Virus record (IMG/VR): IMGVR_UViG_3300032087_000658
Coordinates: 1-53,415 of that record
Source of the DNA: a virus
Direction: 5' to 3' (one strand)
DNA length: 53,415 nt
In this document: positions 1-9,446 of the stretch, piece by piece
How positions within the stretch are numbered: position 1 is the stretch's first letter
Layout: each line of letters starts with the position of its first letter
Program-made: the position numbers and the translations under genes
The notes under the pieces: generated by a model
Database searches by the model: none
The model's input: only the letters and a program-made list of their open reading frames with translations
What the model was told of the DNA's origin: nothing

Positions 1-45
1 TACAACTTCTATTTTATCTTCTATTATTTCTTTTGTTATTGCCAT
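1..45 (-). CDS. Partial phage protein, N-terminal 15 codons only
   Basis: Only the first 15 codons (MAITKEIIEDKIEVV) lie in the window; the gene runs off the left edge. An AGGAGA ribosome-binding site sits 6 to 7 bases before the ATG at 45, so the start is well supported. From memory, proteins beginning like this occur beside tail-fibre genes in marine phages, but the fragment is too short to assign a role. It follows the giant fibre gene on the same strand. Confidence 0.6.
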   Translation of the reverse strand, partial: MAITKEIIEDKIEVV

Positions 46-63
46 TTTTTTCTCCTATGTCCG

Positions 64-83
64 TACCTAGAATCCACTAGGTA
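64..83 (-). terminator. Hairpin between giant fibre gene and next gene
   Basis: TACCTAG (64-70) and CTAGGTA (77-83) form a perfect 7-bp stem with a 6-base loop. It lies just past the end of the giant fibre gene and before the next minus-strand gene. There is no T-run, so it may be a processing or stability element and not a true intrinsic terminator. Confidence 0.4.
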
Positions 84-92
84 TATTAGTTG

Positions 93-3000
93 TTATGATG
101 CTTTATAAATTAAACACCCCAATAAATTACCACCACCTATATCATTATGCGTTGGTATTTGTATGCCTGTTTGTCCATTACTCTTATAAAGGGCAGCAAC
201 ATTAGCACTTGGACTAATTAAAGCATTGTCAGGTTTTGTAGACGAAGACCATTGATTACAATGTAGACCACTTATACTTCCATAATTTTCTGATGTACTA
301 GCTGCTGCAAAAGGTATTCCAGCTATAATTAAACTTTGTGTACCTGTAGCTCCATTTACATTAATATCAATATGAAACCATGCTGTCACTAAATCACCAA
401 CTTTAGTATATGTTCCAACTTGAACTGTATAGGTAGTAGAGCCATCACTTTGAAATGATGGAGTCCAAGTACCTTCTTCATAATCGTCAAGGTCAGAATC
501 CATTTTTATAGCACCTGAAAGGTACAAGTCTTTAAATTTAGCATTAGACCTACCTAAATCAACTACACCATTTGAAGCTGAATTAGTACTTACATTAAAA
601 GGTCTTATTTTATTTTCTGATTCTAAAAATTGTAAAGCAGCACCACCACTTCCTATAGTTAAATCTGTTCCTTCAGTACCAATACTTCCAACTTTTGTAG
701 TGTCTTTATAAAAAATAGCTATTTCACCATCATTAGAAAGTCTGTTAAATTCTGCTGGTGCTGAAGCTGATTTTGTTGCTCTAAATGTGTTATTAGAAGC
801 TAACTCAAAACCTGCTGTAGCTAAAGAACCACTTGAAGTCTTATTCACCAACAAGTTGCCTGAAGAATCAATACGCATGGCTTCTGATGCGTTAGTTGCA
901 AACCTCATATAATTTGCTGTATGTTCGTATTGAATAAATCCTCTATACGCATCATCTCCTGAAGTTCCATCTGCAAAATGAATATTACCTAAATGTGATG
1001 TTCCTGATGCTATCGTGATGCCTGTATGACCAGCAGTGGCTACAACTAAATCGTCTGCGTTTGCTTGATAACTTGAAGGACTATCAGTTCCAATTCCAAC
1101 AGCATTTCCTATGTAAGCATTATTTGAAAGCCAAAGATTAGTAAATTCTAAACTTGAATCTCCTAACTCAACATTATTGTTATAAGCACCAGCAGCATCA
1201 CAAGGTATGATTCTATTGTTATCTTTATCAAACTGTAATCCAAGACCATCAGCAGTAGCAAAAACCATTCTATCGCTATTTACCACACTTATAATACCGA
1301 CATCTGTACCACCATCTTTTATTTTTATATCCCCACCATCTGCATCAAGAATAATATCTCCACCAACATCTAGTGTTAAATCACCACTATCAGAAATAGT
1401 AGAACCATTAATAGTTATATCGTCTACTGTAAGTGTTGATAGAGTTCCAAGACTTGTAATATTAGGTTGAGCTGCTGTAGCTAGTGTGCCTGTAATGTCT
1501 CCTGATACTGATAATGTGCTATCTAATGTGGTTGCACCTGTCACATCAAACGTACCTGCAATATCAATGTTTGTATCTAGTTTTGCACTAGTAACAGCAT
1601 CATCTGCGATTTTTGCAGTAGTTATATTTGCATCAAGTATCTTAGATGTTGTTACGTTGCCATCTACAATCGTACTGGTTGTTACGCTATTTGAAGTCGG
1701 TGCGTTTACAGCAGTTTGTGACATGATAATCACTTCTATTGCTGTAGTACTTACTGGTGCTGTATCAAAAGCTAATGTTGTGCCACTTACTGTATAAGTA
1801 GATTTATTTTGATACACACCATCTACATAAACCTGTGTATTTAATTCACTGGTTGGATTGATGCTTAGTGTAAAGTCGGTTGTTGAACCATCACCTGTGA
1901 AGCTATCTTGTACTATGCTTGAACCTGCAACTGCTGATCTCACATGATAAATAACAATCTTTCTATTATTAACTGGTGCTGTGTCAAATGTAACTGTAGT
2001 ACCACTTGCAACAAAGGTATCTTTGTTTTGATAAACACCATCTATAAAACAGACTAGGTTATCTTCATTGACAATATTGGTGCTGACACTAAATGCTCTA
2101 GTAGAACCATCACCAGTATGATTACTGGTTTCCATAGCTGCTGCACCACCACCTGCAATCGCACCCCATGCACCATTTTGATAACCCTCAAATTCTGCAT
2201 TTGATGAGTTGTATCTAAACATTCCATTAACTGGTGAGCCATTTCTTTGTGCAGTTGTACCTGCTGGAACTTTTATAGAATCTGTACCACTTAATGTTAA
2301 GTTAGCAAATTCAGGACTGTTTGTTGTACCTACAGCTTGACCTATAGAAACTGCTGTACCTGAAACAGAAACTCCTGTACCTGCTGTTAGTGTTGTTATG
2401 TTTGCACTACCATCAAAACTTACACCATTAATTGTTCTAGCTGTTTCAAGGGCAGTCGCAGTAGCAGCGTTTCCTGAAGTGTCTTGTGTTCCTGCTATAT
2501 TAACCCCTGCAAGGTTGATATTAGCTGTACCATCAAAGGAAACCCCACCAATTGTACGAGCAGTAGCAAGAGCAGTAGCTGTATCGGCTAGTGCAATACT
2601 TATATTAGATGAGCCATCAAAACTTGTACCACCGATTGTTCTAGCAGTCTCTAAAGTAGTCGCTGTTGTCGCATTACCTGACAAAGCACCACTAAATGTT
2701 GTTGATGTTAAAACACCTGTTGATGGGTTGTAGTTTAGTCCTGTGTCTGTTTCTAAACCTTGTACACCAGTTGCACCATCTACAAAGGTTAGATAAACAG
2801 TTTCATTGGTTGTGTTGTTAGCAACTACATTTATTTCAGCAATATCAATATTTGCTGTTCCATCAAAAGATGTGCCACCGATATTTCTTGCTGTAGCTAA
2901 AGCTGTAGCTGTATCTGCTACAACACCTGATAAATTATTTATAAAGGTATTTGTTACTCTTGCATCAATAGCAGAGTTTGCTCTTGCATCTGTGTAATAC

Positions 3001-6000
3001 AGATTTGTGTTTTCAGGTACAACAGAAGTATCAAGTGTTGTTGATACAGCTTGATTAGAACCATTACCTAAGAATATTTTTCCGTTATTAAGATTTGGCG
3101 TAGCATTACTTCTTCCAGCACCACCTACTTTTATAGAACCAGCACTTGCGTGTGACCTTTGAACAATACCTATGTTTTGTATTAATGCTGATTCACCTGT
3201 TGGTGCTGTAGCTGTTAAACCACCAGCTGTTGTATTTATAAATAAAGTATCACCAGCACTAAAACTTGATGTATCTAATCCTGATAACGTACCAAAGGTT
3301 ACAACAATTACAGATGCATTAAGGTTAGCATCTGCTTTAGCCAATCCAAAGCTAGGCATTTTATTAGAATCATCTGCATCTGCTTTTGATACGATAGGTG
3401 TATTACCTGATATGCCTGATATGTAAACCGCATCACCTTTTGTTATTGCTTCACCAGCTTGTGCAGAAAATTCTGTAGCACCATTTATATTTCCAATAAT
3501 ATCTGCTGTTACTGTGTTAAAAGTTACATCACTTGTTGTAGATACAGCTTGTCCTATGGCAATAGATGGTGTTGCACCTTCTCCACTATTATTGGCTAAT
3601 GTTACGCCTGTTCCAGCTACAAGACTTTCTACATAGTCACCTGTAGTGTCTGTACCCAAAGCAACACTGTTAGCTTGAATAGTACTGGATATAGAAATAT
3701 TACCAGTACCATCAAATGATGCTGAACCTACTACATCTCCTGCAATCGCTATATCCCTTGCAGTTTCTAATGCTGTAGCAGTAGCAGCATTACCTGTTGT
3801 ATCTTGATTACCAGTTGTATTAACACCTGCTAAATTAATATTTGCTGAACCATCAAAAGAAACACCGCCTATGGTTCTTGCTGTTTCTAAGGTTGTAGCA
3901 GTAGATGCATTGCCTGTTAATGCACCAACAAAAGCTGTAGAGGTTATTGATGTAGCACCTGTTACCACACCTGCATCAATGATAATAGTTCCATCTAAAA
4001 CAATCTGCTGACCTGTGAGAGGATTAATATTTAGGTCTGTTCCAGCAGTACTAGATATTGTATTACCATTGATGTTGATGTTATCAACTTGTAAAGCAGT
4101 CAAAGTACCAAGACTTGTTATATTACCTTGTGCTGCTGTTTGGATTGTACCTGTTAAATCACCTGTGATATTTCCTTCAAAATTAGCTACTAAAGTTGCT
4201 GTTTGATATCCAGTTCCACTTATATTAACTGTGTTAGTTGGTTCAACTTCTAATAATTCAAAGAGTTTGTATTTGGCATCATTAGTATCTCTAAATAAAC
4301 CAGTAAACTGATTGGTAGAGCCTGATGCTCTGTATTGACCATAAAAACCAATATCTAAAGAATTAGCTGTATTATCTTTTGCTAATTTAATTAATGGGTC
4401 TGTAACTGCTAACGTCTGTGTATCAACTGTGGTGGTTGTTCCGTTTACAGTTAAATCACCTGAGATCGTTACATCATTTGGTAAACCTATAGTTATAGTT
4501 GCAGATTCACTTCCTGAACCTGACACTTCTATTTCATTAGCTGTGCCTGTTACTGTAGCAATATAATTACCAGTAGTGTCTGTTCCAAGAGCCACGCTGT
4601 TTGGTTGAATTGTTGTACTTAGGCTTATGTTACCTGTTCCGTCAAAACTAACGCCTGAAGCCACGACATCACCTGCTAGGGCAATTGTACGACCTGTTTC
4701 TAAAGCTGTAGCTGTTGAAGCATTTCCAGTAAGAGCAGCAGTTACTGTTCCAAACGTAACATCATCTGTAGTGCCTACTGCTTGACCGATTGATATAGTT
4801 GGAGTTGCTGTTTCACCACTATTGTTTGCTAATGCGATACCTGTTCCTGCAACTAAACTAGAAACATAATTACCAGTGGTATCTGTACCTAATGCAACTG
4901 AATTAGCTTGTATGGTTGTAGATATTGATATTCCTGCTGTGCCATCAAAATTAGCAGTACCAACAACATCACCTGATAGTGCTATGGCTCTTGCTGTCTC
5001 TAATGCTGTTGCTGTGCTTGAATTACCAACTAAAGCACCTGTTACCTGATTAAAGACAACGTCATCACCTGTACCTACACTTTGACCAATCGCAAAGGTT
5101 ACACCATTACCTGAAGCTGTACTTGTTACACCAGTACCACCGAGCAGTGATAATGTTTCAGAATCAAGGTCAATGGCTATAGTTGATGTACCATCTGTAA
5201 TATCTAGGTCTTGTGCAGTAACTTGACTATCTACGTAGGTTTTAATTGCTTTTGCTGATGCAATTGTTGTATCCGTAGCAGCAACACTTGTGAGATCAGT
5301 ATCCAATACACCTGATTTAAGATTATCTACCTCTATGTTAGAAACTGTGTTGTTATCTACATCAATTGTTTTGTTTGTTAAGGTTTGTGTACCAGTTAAA
5401 GTAGCTACTGTAGAATCAATAGCAAAAGTAACACCATTTCCTGATGCTGTGGAATCTATACCTGTTCCACCTAATAAAGATAAAGTCTCACTATCTAAGT
5501 CTATTGATATGTCTGTAGAGCCATCTGATACATCTAAATCCTGTGCTGTGACCTGTGAATCAACATAAGCCTTAATTGATTGTTGTGAAGCAACCTTTGT
5601 AGCTGAATTAGATGACATATCATCTTCATCTAAAAATGCACTACCTGATAAAGCTGTATTCAGTACTGGACTGTTTAAAACTGGACTTGTAAGAGTTTTG
5701 TTTGTAAGTGTAGCTGTTGTACCTGATATATAAGTATCAAGCCTTGTTACAGCAATTTGTTTCATAGTTCCGTTGTCATTTACTATGAATTGGTCTGCAT
5801 CAACAATTACTACAGAACTTGCACTGGTATCACCATCTAAAACATTTATTTCTGTGCCTGTTGTTGTGATTACAGTTGAACCATTAATTTTTGGTGATGT
5901 TAGAGTTTTATTAGTTAAAGTATCAGTGGTTGCACGACCAACAAGGGTGTCTGTTGATGTTGGTAGTGTTAATGTACCTGTATTACTTATCTGTGCAATT

Positions 6001-6908
6001 ACTGGTGTAGTAAGTGTCTTATTTGTTAGTGTCTGTGAGCCTGTAAGCGTTACTACGCTATTATCTATAGCAAGTGTTATGTTATTACCACTTAGACTAC
6101 TAGTTAAACCTGTGCCACCTAAGATGCCTAATACTTCTGAATCTAAATCTATAGAACCATTATTAGAACCATCTGTAATGTCTAAATCTTCAGCAGTTAT
6201 AGCAGATTCTACAAATGCTTTGATAGATTGTTGTGATGCTACTGCTGTTGCACTATTTGATGAGAAATCGTCTTCATCTAAGAAAGCTGTACCTGATAAT
6301 GTGCCATTGAGTACTGGTGAAGTTAAGGTAGGTGATGTTAGTGTCTTACTGGTAAGGGTTTGGGTGTCTGTGAGGGTTACAACAGTTGCATCAATAGCAA
6401 AAGTTACATTGTTACCACTTGCAGTAGAACTGATACCAACACCACCTAATAAACCTAGTGTTTCGCTATCTAAATCAATAGCAATAGTGGTTGTTCCGTC
6501 TGTAATATCTAAATCTTGTAAAGTTACCTGTGCATCTACGTAACTTTTTATACTTTGTTGAGTAGCTAATGCAGTATTACTGTCACTAGCCATATTATCT
6601 TCATCTAATATGGTAGTTACAGTTGTACCACCACCATTTAGTTGTAAGTTATAAATCTTTTGTGTTAATGCTTGTGCTTCTGTTGTATCTGAAGCAGTCC
6701 ATGTTGTGTTTGCATTATCATATATAAGAACAGCACCATTGTTAGTTGCACCTGCTGTATTTTGGTCAATACCTCTACCCATAATAGCACTAGGACCAGC
6801 AAGTCCTTGTGTACCTACAGTGGTTACTGTTATACCACTTGTGCTAGTTATTTCTATTTGATTTACAGTACTAACACTTGTGATTGTTATAGAGTCTACA
6901 GTACTCAT
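93..6908 (-). CDS. Giant repetitive tail fibre protein (2271 aa)
   Basis: Very long, Ser/Thr/Ala/Gly-rich protein built from degenerate repeats, probably a trimeric tail fibre or side-tail adhesin. Roughly the first 650 residues carry repeated blocks with SQQSIKAYVDSQVTAQDLD, SIDLDSETL.LLGG and TLTNKTLTSP. The middle alternates TALETARTI and NSVALGTDTTGNY units. Near residues 1600-1750 are VDGVYQNK-type modules, then a TSAKLDTNIDIAGTFDVTG segment shared with other fibre genes here. The end begins DYEEGTWTP and looks like a globular beta-rich tip; unlike two other fibres in this window it has no S74 chaperone. The ATG at 6908 overlaps the upstream stop by 4 bases (ATGA). Role as adhesin is inferred from composition and position. 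Confidence 0.75.
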   Translation of the reverse strand: MSTVDSITITSVSTVNQIEITSTSGITVTTVGTQGLAGPSAIMGRGIDQNTAGATNNGAVLIYDNANTTWTASDTTEAQALTQKIYNLQLNGGGTTVTTILDEDNMASDSNTALATQQSIKSYVDAQVTLQDLDITDGTTTIAIDLDSETLGLLGGVGISSTASGNNVTFAIDATVVTLTDTQTLTSKTLTSPTLTSPVLNGTLSGTAFLDEDDFSSNSATAVASQQSIKAFVESAITAEDLDITDGSNNGSIDLDSEVLGILGGTGLTSSLSGNNITLAIDNSVVTLTGSQTLTNKTLTTPVIAQISNTGTLTLPTSTDTLVGRATTDTLTNKTLTSPKINGSTVITTTGTEINVLDGDTSASSVVIVDADQFIVNDNGTMKQIAVTRLDTYISGTTATLTNKTLTSPVLNSPVLNTALSGSAFLDEDDMSSNSATKVASQQSIKAYVDSQVTAQDLDVSDGSTDISIDLDSETLSLLGGTGIDSTASGNGVTFAIDSTVATLTGTQTLTNKTIDVDNNTVSNIEVDNLKSGVLDTDLTSVAATDTTIASAKAIKTYVDSQVTAQDLDITDGTSTIAIDLDSETLSLLGGTGVTSTASGNGVTFAIGQSVGTGDDVVFNQVTGALVGNSSTATALETARAIALSGDVVGTANFDGTAGISISTTIQANSVALGTDTTGNYVSSLVAGTGIALANNSGETATPTISIGQAVGTTDDVTFGTVTAALTGNASTATALETGRTIALAGDVVASGVSFDGTGNISLSTTIQPNSVALGTDTTGNYIATVTGTANEIEVSGSGSESATITIGLPNDVTISGDLTVNGTTTTVDTQTLAVTDPLIKLAKDNTANSLDIGFYGQYRASGSTNQFTGLFRDTNDAKYKLFELLEVEPTNTVNISGTGYQTATLVANFEGNITGDLTGTIQTAAQGNITSLGTLTALQVDNININGNTISSTAGTDLNINPLTGQQIVLDGTIIIDAGVVTGATSITSTAFVGALTGNASTATTLETARTIGGVSFDGSANINLAGVNTTGNQDTTGNAATATALETARDIAIAGDVVGSASFDGTGNISISSTIQANSVALGTDTTGDYVESLVAGTGVTLANNSGEGATPSIAIGQAVSTTSDVTFNTVTADIIGNINGATEFSAQAGEAITKGDAVYISGISGNTPIVSKADADDSNKMPSFGLAKADANLNASVIVVTFGTLSGLDTSSFSAGDTLFINTTAGGLTATAPTGESALIQNIGIVQRSHASAGSIKVGGAGRSNATPNLNNGKIFLGNGSNQAVSTTLDTSVVPENTNLYYTDARANSAIDARVTNTFINNLSGVVADTATALATARNIGGTSFDGTANIDIAEINVVANNTTNETVYLTFVDGATGVQGLETDTGLNYNPSTGVLTSTTFSGALSGNATTATTLETARTIGGTSFDGSSNISIALADTATALATARTIGGVSFDGTANINLAGVNIAGTQDTSGNAATATALETARTINGVSFDGSANITTLTAGTGVSVSGTAVSIGQAVGTTNSPEFANLTLSGTDSIKVPAGTTAQRNGSPVNGMFRYNSSNAEFEGYQNGAWGAIAGGGAAAMETSNHTGDGSTRAFSVSTNIVNEDNLVCFIDGVYQNKDTFVASGTTVTFDTAPVNNRKIVIYHVRSAVAGSSIVQDSFTGDGSTTDFTLSINPTSELNTQVYVDGVYQNKSTYTVSGTTLAFDTAPVSTTAIEVIIMSQTAVNAPTSNSVTTSTIVDGNVTTSKILDANITTAKIADDAVTSAKLDTNIDIAGTFDVTGATTLDSTLSVSGDITGTLATAAQPNITSLGTLSTLTVDDITINGSTISDSGDLTLDVGGDIILDADGGDIKIKDGGTDVGIISVVNSDRMVFATADGLGLQFDKDNNRIIPCDAAGAYNNNVELGDSSLEFTNLWLSNNAYIGNAVGIGTDSPSSYQANADDLVVATAGHTGITIASGTSHLGNIHFADGTSGDDAYRGFIQYEHTANYMRFATNASEAMRIDSSGNLLVNKTSSGSLATAGFELASNNTFRATKSASAPAEFNRLSNDGEIAIFYKDTTKVGSIGTEGTDLTIGSGGAALQFLESENKIRPFNVSTNSASNGVVDLGRSNAKFKDLYLSGAIKMDSDLDDYEEGTWTPSFQSDGSTTYTVQVGTYTKVGDLVTAWFHIDINVNGATGTQSLIIAGIPFAAASTSENYGSISGLHCNQWSSSTKPDNALISPSANVAALYKSNGQTGIQIPTHNDIGGGNLLGCLIYKAS
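93..6908 (-). repeat. In-frame degenerate repeats of the giant fibre gene
   Basis: At least five copies of a block of about 80 codons (SQQSIKA.V to TLTNKT) and several copies of a second block (TALETAR to GTDTTGNY) fill much of the gene. Copies differ at the DNA level, so they are old or selected to diverge. The repeats are coding and are not an insertion element or CRISPR array. Confidence 0.7.
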
Positions 6909-7255
6909 GTTGTAATGTTCCTTCTTATACTATAAGTACCTTCTATTAACCTTGTAACAACAGCAGCACCACTTTCTATTTCTAAATCAAACACACCATC
7001 ATCAGGTTCTAAACCTGCTGTATCTGTTGCACTTATATTTAATGTGACTGTTCCTGCATCTCCATCTATTGTCATACGACCATTAGATGTTGTTAAGGAA
7101 AGGACTGTATCGGTTGCTGTTGGGCTTTCTCTAAGTGTCATACGACCAGTAAAGCCTATTAAACTGACTGTTGAACCTGCTGAATCTTTAAGCGTTAGTG
7201 TCTGACCAAATGTTGCACCCTGCTCTATTATAAAATGATGATATCCTGCACTCAT
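6905..7255 (-). CDS. Small tail or baseplate-associated protein
   Basis: 116-aa protein between the capsid-side genes and the giant fibre. It begins MSAGYHHFIIEQGATFGQ and contains a GRMTLRES segment followed by alternating beta-strand-like sequence and a VFDLEIESG motif. This pattern resembles small beta-sandwich proteins encoded next to phage fibres, similar to the N-terminal domain of baseplate upper proteins. The ATG at 7255 has AGGAAG upstream and the stop overlaps the fibre start, so the two are probably translationally coupled. Exact role unknown; an adaptor for the fibre is inference. Confidence 0.55.
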   Translation of the reverse strand: MSAGYHHFIIEQGATFGQTLTLKDSAGSTVSLIGFTGRMTLRESPTATDTVLSLTTSNGRMTIDGDAGTVTLNISATDTAGLEPDDGVFDLEIESGAAVVTRLIEGTYSIRRNITT

Positions 7256-7325
7256 AAAAACTTCCTATAAATTGCATGGTATCTACCATTTAGCTTCTGC
7301 TTCGTTAATCATAACAAAGAATTTA

Positions 7326-7694
7326 TTAAGTTGCTTTCTTTGTTGTTTTCTTTTTAGTAGTTTTCTTTTTTGCAGTAGTTTTTTTCTTTGGTGCTTCTCC
7401 ACCTTCCCATGCTTCGTTTACATCAGGAGTAGTAGGGTCATCACCAACTAATTGACCTTTATCATTTCTTGCTCTTTTGATTTCTTTAACTTCTGCTTGA
7501 ACATCTAATGTTTCTTGTACAGAATCTACTTTGATCTCTATTGCCCAACCATTTTCAACAAAAGTATCCATGATTTCTTCTTGCCACTTACCTGCTGATT
7601 CAACGATATCATCTGCTTTGTGCAAAATCATTTCAGTAGCTTGTTCATCTGCTATTGCTGGTTTAGGAACTAATATTTTAAATTTTCTTGCCAT
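7326..7694 (-). CDS. Small virion-region protein with Lys/Thr-rich tail
   Basis: 122 aa from the ATG at 7694, chosen because AGGTGA precedes it; an in-frame start three codons upstream lies closer to the hairpin and is less likely. The N-terminal part is acidic and mixed. The last 20 or so residues are almost only Lys, Thr and Ala in KKKTT repeats, similar in composition to the basic tails of histone-like proteins. Such a tail could bind nucleic acid or an acidic surface. No family recognised. It lies between the capsid genes and the fibre genes, after a GC hairpin. Confidence 0.55.
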   Translation of the reverse strand: MARKFKILVPKPAIADEQATEMILHKADDIVESAGKWQEEIMDTFVENGWAIEIKVDSVQETLDVQAEVKEIKRARNDKGQLVGDDPTTPDVNEAWEGGEAPKKKTTAKKKTTKKKTTKKAT

Positions 7695-7711
7695 TTTTCT
7701 CACCTATTAAA

Positions 7712-7729
7712 GGGGGGTTTTCACCCCCC
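7712..7729 (-). terminator. GC hairpin with GAAA tetraloop after capsid genes
   Basis: On the minus strand this reads GGGGGGT-GAAA-ACCCCCC followed by TTTAAT: a perfect 7-bp stem closed by a GNRA tetraloop. It stands directly after the capsid gene pair and before the gene starting at 7694. The T-tract is short, so a partial terminator or mRNA 3-prime stabiliser that raises capsid expression is the likely role. Confidence 0.6.
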
Positions 7730-7743
7730 AAGAGTTTCCTCAA

Positions 7744-8205
7744 TTAAGCGTTATGCTTGACGTTAGATACTGGAGCATTTCTAGGTCTGCTCTTAATAAT
7801 CATTCCACTGATTGGTGTACCAGTTGAATGTGTTCCAGCTTTAGCTAGAACTAGTCTTACATATCTCTTACCACCAACATAACCAACTTGCCATGTATCA
7901 CCTGCGGTGTCAGGGTCACCACCTGTTGTACCATCAAGTTTTAACCAAATACCACCAGCAGCAATTGTGCCATTGACGATATCAGCTTGTACACAGTCTG
8001 TATAAGTTGAATCATCATCAGAATGCTCTAATGACACTTCAAAATATACTGAAGAAGAAAGTGTGTCACCTTCTGCTCCAACGCTGACTACAGCAGTTGC
8101 TTCTTCAAAACCTTGTAAATCAATACCAGTGCCATTGGCAGCAGCAGTCTTTACTCCGTTTATGATTGAGTTACCTATTGAAATATTATTTGATAAATCT
8201 TGCAT
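7744..8205 (-). CDS. Putative head decoration or auxiliary capsid protein
   Basis: 153 aa, encoded 14 bases after the major capsid gene and before a strong hairpin, so it is probably made in large amounts with the capsid protein. The sequence is beta-rich (VYFEVSLEHSDDDSTY, GKRYVRLVLAK) and resembles small phage proteins often found just after the capsid gene. AAGGAG precedes the ATG at 8205. The decoration role is inferred from position and fold-like pattern, not from a recognised family motif. Confidence 0.55.
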   Translation of the reverse strand: MQDLSNNISIGNSIINGVKTAAANGTGIDLQGFEEATAVVSVGAEGDTLSSSVYFEVSLEHSDDDSTYTDCVQADIVNGTIAAGGIWLKLDGTTGGDPDTAGDTWQVGYVGGKRYVRLVLAKAGTHSTGTPISGMIIKSRPRNAPVSNVKHNA

Positions 8206-8219
8206 TAGTTACTCCTTGC

Positions 8220-9434
8220 TTAAGCTGTTACTTTTAGTTTATTAATAGCTTCAGGAAGAACCACTTGACCACCAACTCTTCTTCTAGCGATGTATCTTAC
8301 ATTACCAGTTGTAGCTTGTGTGAATGGGTCTCTTAAAACTGCCAAAGATACTCTATCAACAATCATGTATGCTCTTCTAAAGTCACCATAAGCAACTGGG
8401 AAAGCATTTTGTGCGATAGAAGCCATGTCTGTAGCTTCCACATATGGTTGACCAAGAATAGTATTTACCATACCACCTTGTAATGTCATACCTGCTTGGA
8501 ATACATACTGACCAGCTGTATCTTTTAGTTTTCTGATTGCAGAAAGTGTGCTTCTGTTAAATACAAAAGTACCATTTCTACCATAATCACTCTTGATGTT
8601 ATGCACTAATGTGATTAGGTTATCAGCAGTAATTGCTGTGTTAGAACCTGAATCAATTGATGCAACACTTGAGTTTGTCATAAAGCCTTCAGGCTTACCA
8701 ACAGCATTACCACTTACAAAAGCAGCACCTTCAGCTTTTGCAAATTGCTCTGCAAATTCTGATTGCATTTCTGCTTCTAAGTCAAAAACTGAATCCTCTA
8801 AGTCTTGCTCAGAAATATCTACTAAAGCGTATTGCTCATGTGCAGGTAGTTCTTCAAGACCAACAGTGTATCCTTCAGTTTCACTTCTTGTTCCACTTTC
8901 AGCTACCCATTGTGCAGAGAATTGACCAGTTCTTTTTGGTATTTGTATGCTTCTAGCACCTGTGCTTCTGATTCTTGCAATACTTCTGATTGGAGATATT
9001 TCAGTAACATCTTTAATCAGCTCTCTTACATATTCAGGTGGTGCTAAATAACCACCAGTTGAATCATTGCTTACAGTTAATGCTTTTCTTTCTTCAGGAG
9101 CAAGACCTTCAAGTCCTTTCCTGCAGTAAGTATCAAACGCATTCATATACTCATCTACTTGCTTCGTATCAAAACCTGAGTTTGGTCTTCTTATGACTGT
9201 CTCTAGTTTTTCAATTTGGCTTTTGATATTTTCAGCGTTAGCTTCAGCAGTCGTTAATTTTTGATTAATGTCTTCATAAGAATCCATCTTAGCTTCTAAA
9301 TTAGCTAATTTCTCATCTACATATGCTGTACCTTCGCCTTTTTCTATGCTTTCAATTCTTTGGTCATTTACTTTTTTAAATTCTTCAAAAGTTCTGCCCA
9401 TTTCTTGAATAGCATTTTTTATATCTTCCGACAT
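8220..9434 (-). CDS. Major capsid protein, HK97 fold
   Basis: 404 aa with the layout of HK97-type phage capsid proteins (Phage_capsid family). Residues 1 to about 100 are charged and coiled-coil-like (the delta/scaffold region), with KALTVSNDSTGGYL marking the usual cleavage zone. The shell domain follows, with APPEYVRELIK, the long E-loop-type stretch around IPKRTGQFSAQWVAE, FAKAEGAAFVSGN and a C-terminal P-domain containing ILGQPYVEA and AYGDFRRAY. An AGGAGAC site precedes the ATG. The protease gene lies immediately upstream, so the N-terminal region is probably removed in head maturation. Confidence 0.93.
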   Translation of the reverse strand: MSEDIKNAIQEMGRTFEEFKKVNDQRIESIEKGEGTAYVDEKLANLEAKMDSYEDINQKLTTAEANAENIKSQIEKLETVIRRPNSGFDTKQVDEYMNAFDTYCRKGLEGLAPEERKALTVSNDSTGGYLAPPEYVRELIKDVTEISPIRSIARIRSTGARSIQIPKRTGQFSAQWVAESGTRSETEGYTVGLEELPAHEQYALVDISEQDLEDSVFDLEAEMQSEFAEQFAKAEGAAFVSGNAVGKPEGFMTNSSVASIDSGSNTAITADNLITLVHNIKSDYGRNGTFVFNRSTLSAIRKLKDTAGQYVFQAGMTLQGGMVNTILGQPYVEATDMASIAQNAFPVAYGDFRRAYMIVDRVSLAVLRDPFTQATTGNVRYIARRRVGGQVVLPEAINKLKVTA

Positions 9435-9446
9435 AATTGTCTCCTA

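Noticed and set aside
5773-6543. Plus-strand open frame of 256 codons in the giant fibre
   Set aside because: Antisense to repetitive fibre DNA; Val/Ser-rich sequence mirrors the Thr/Asp-rich sense strand; no start signals.
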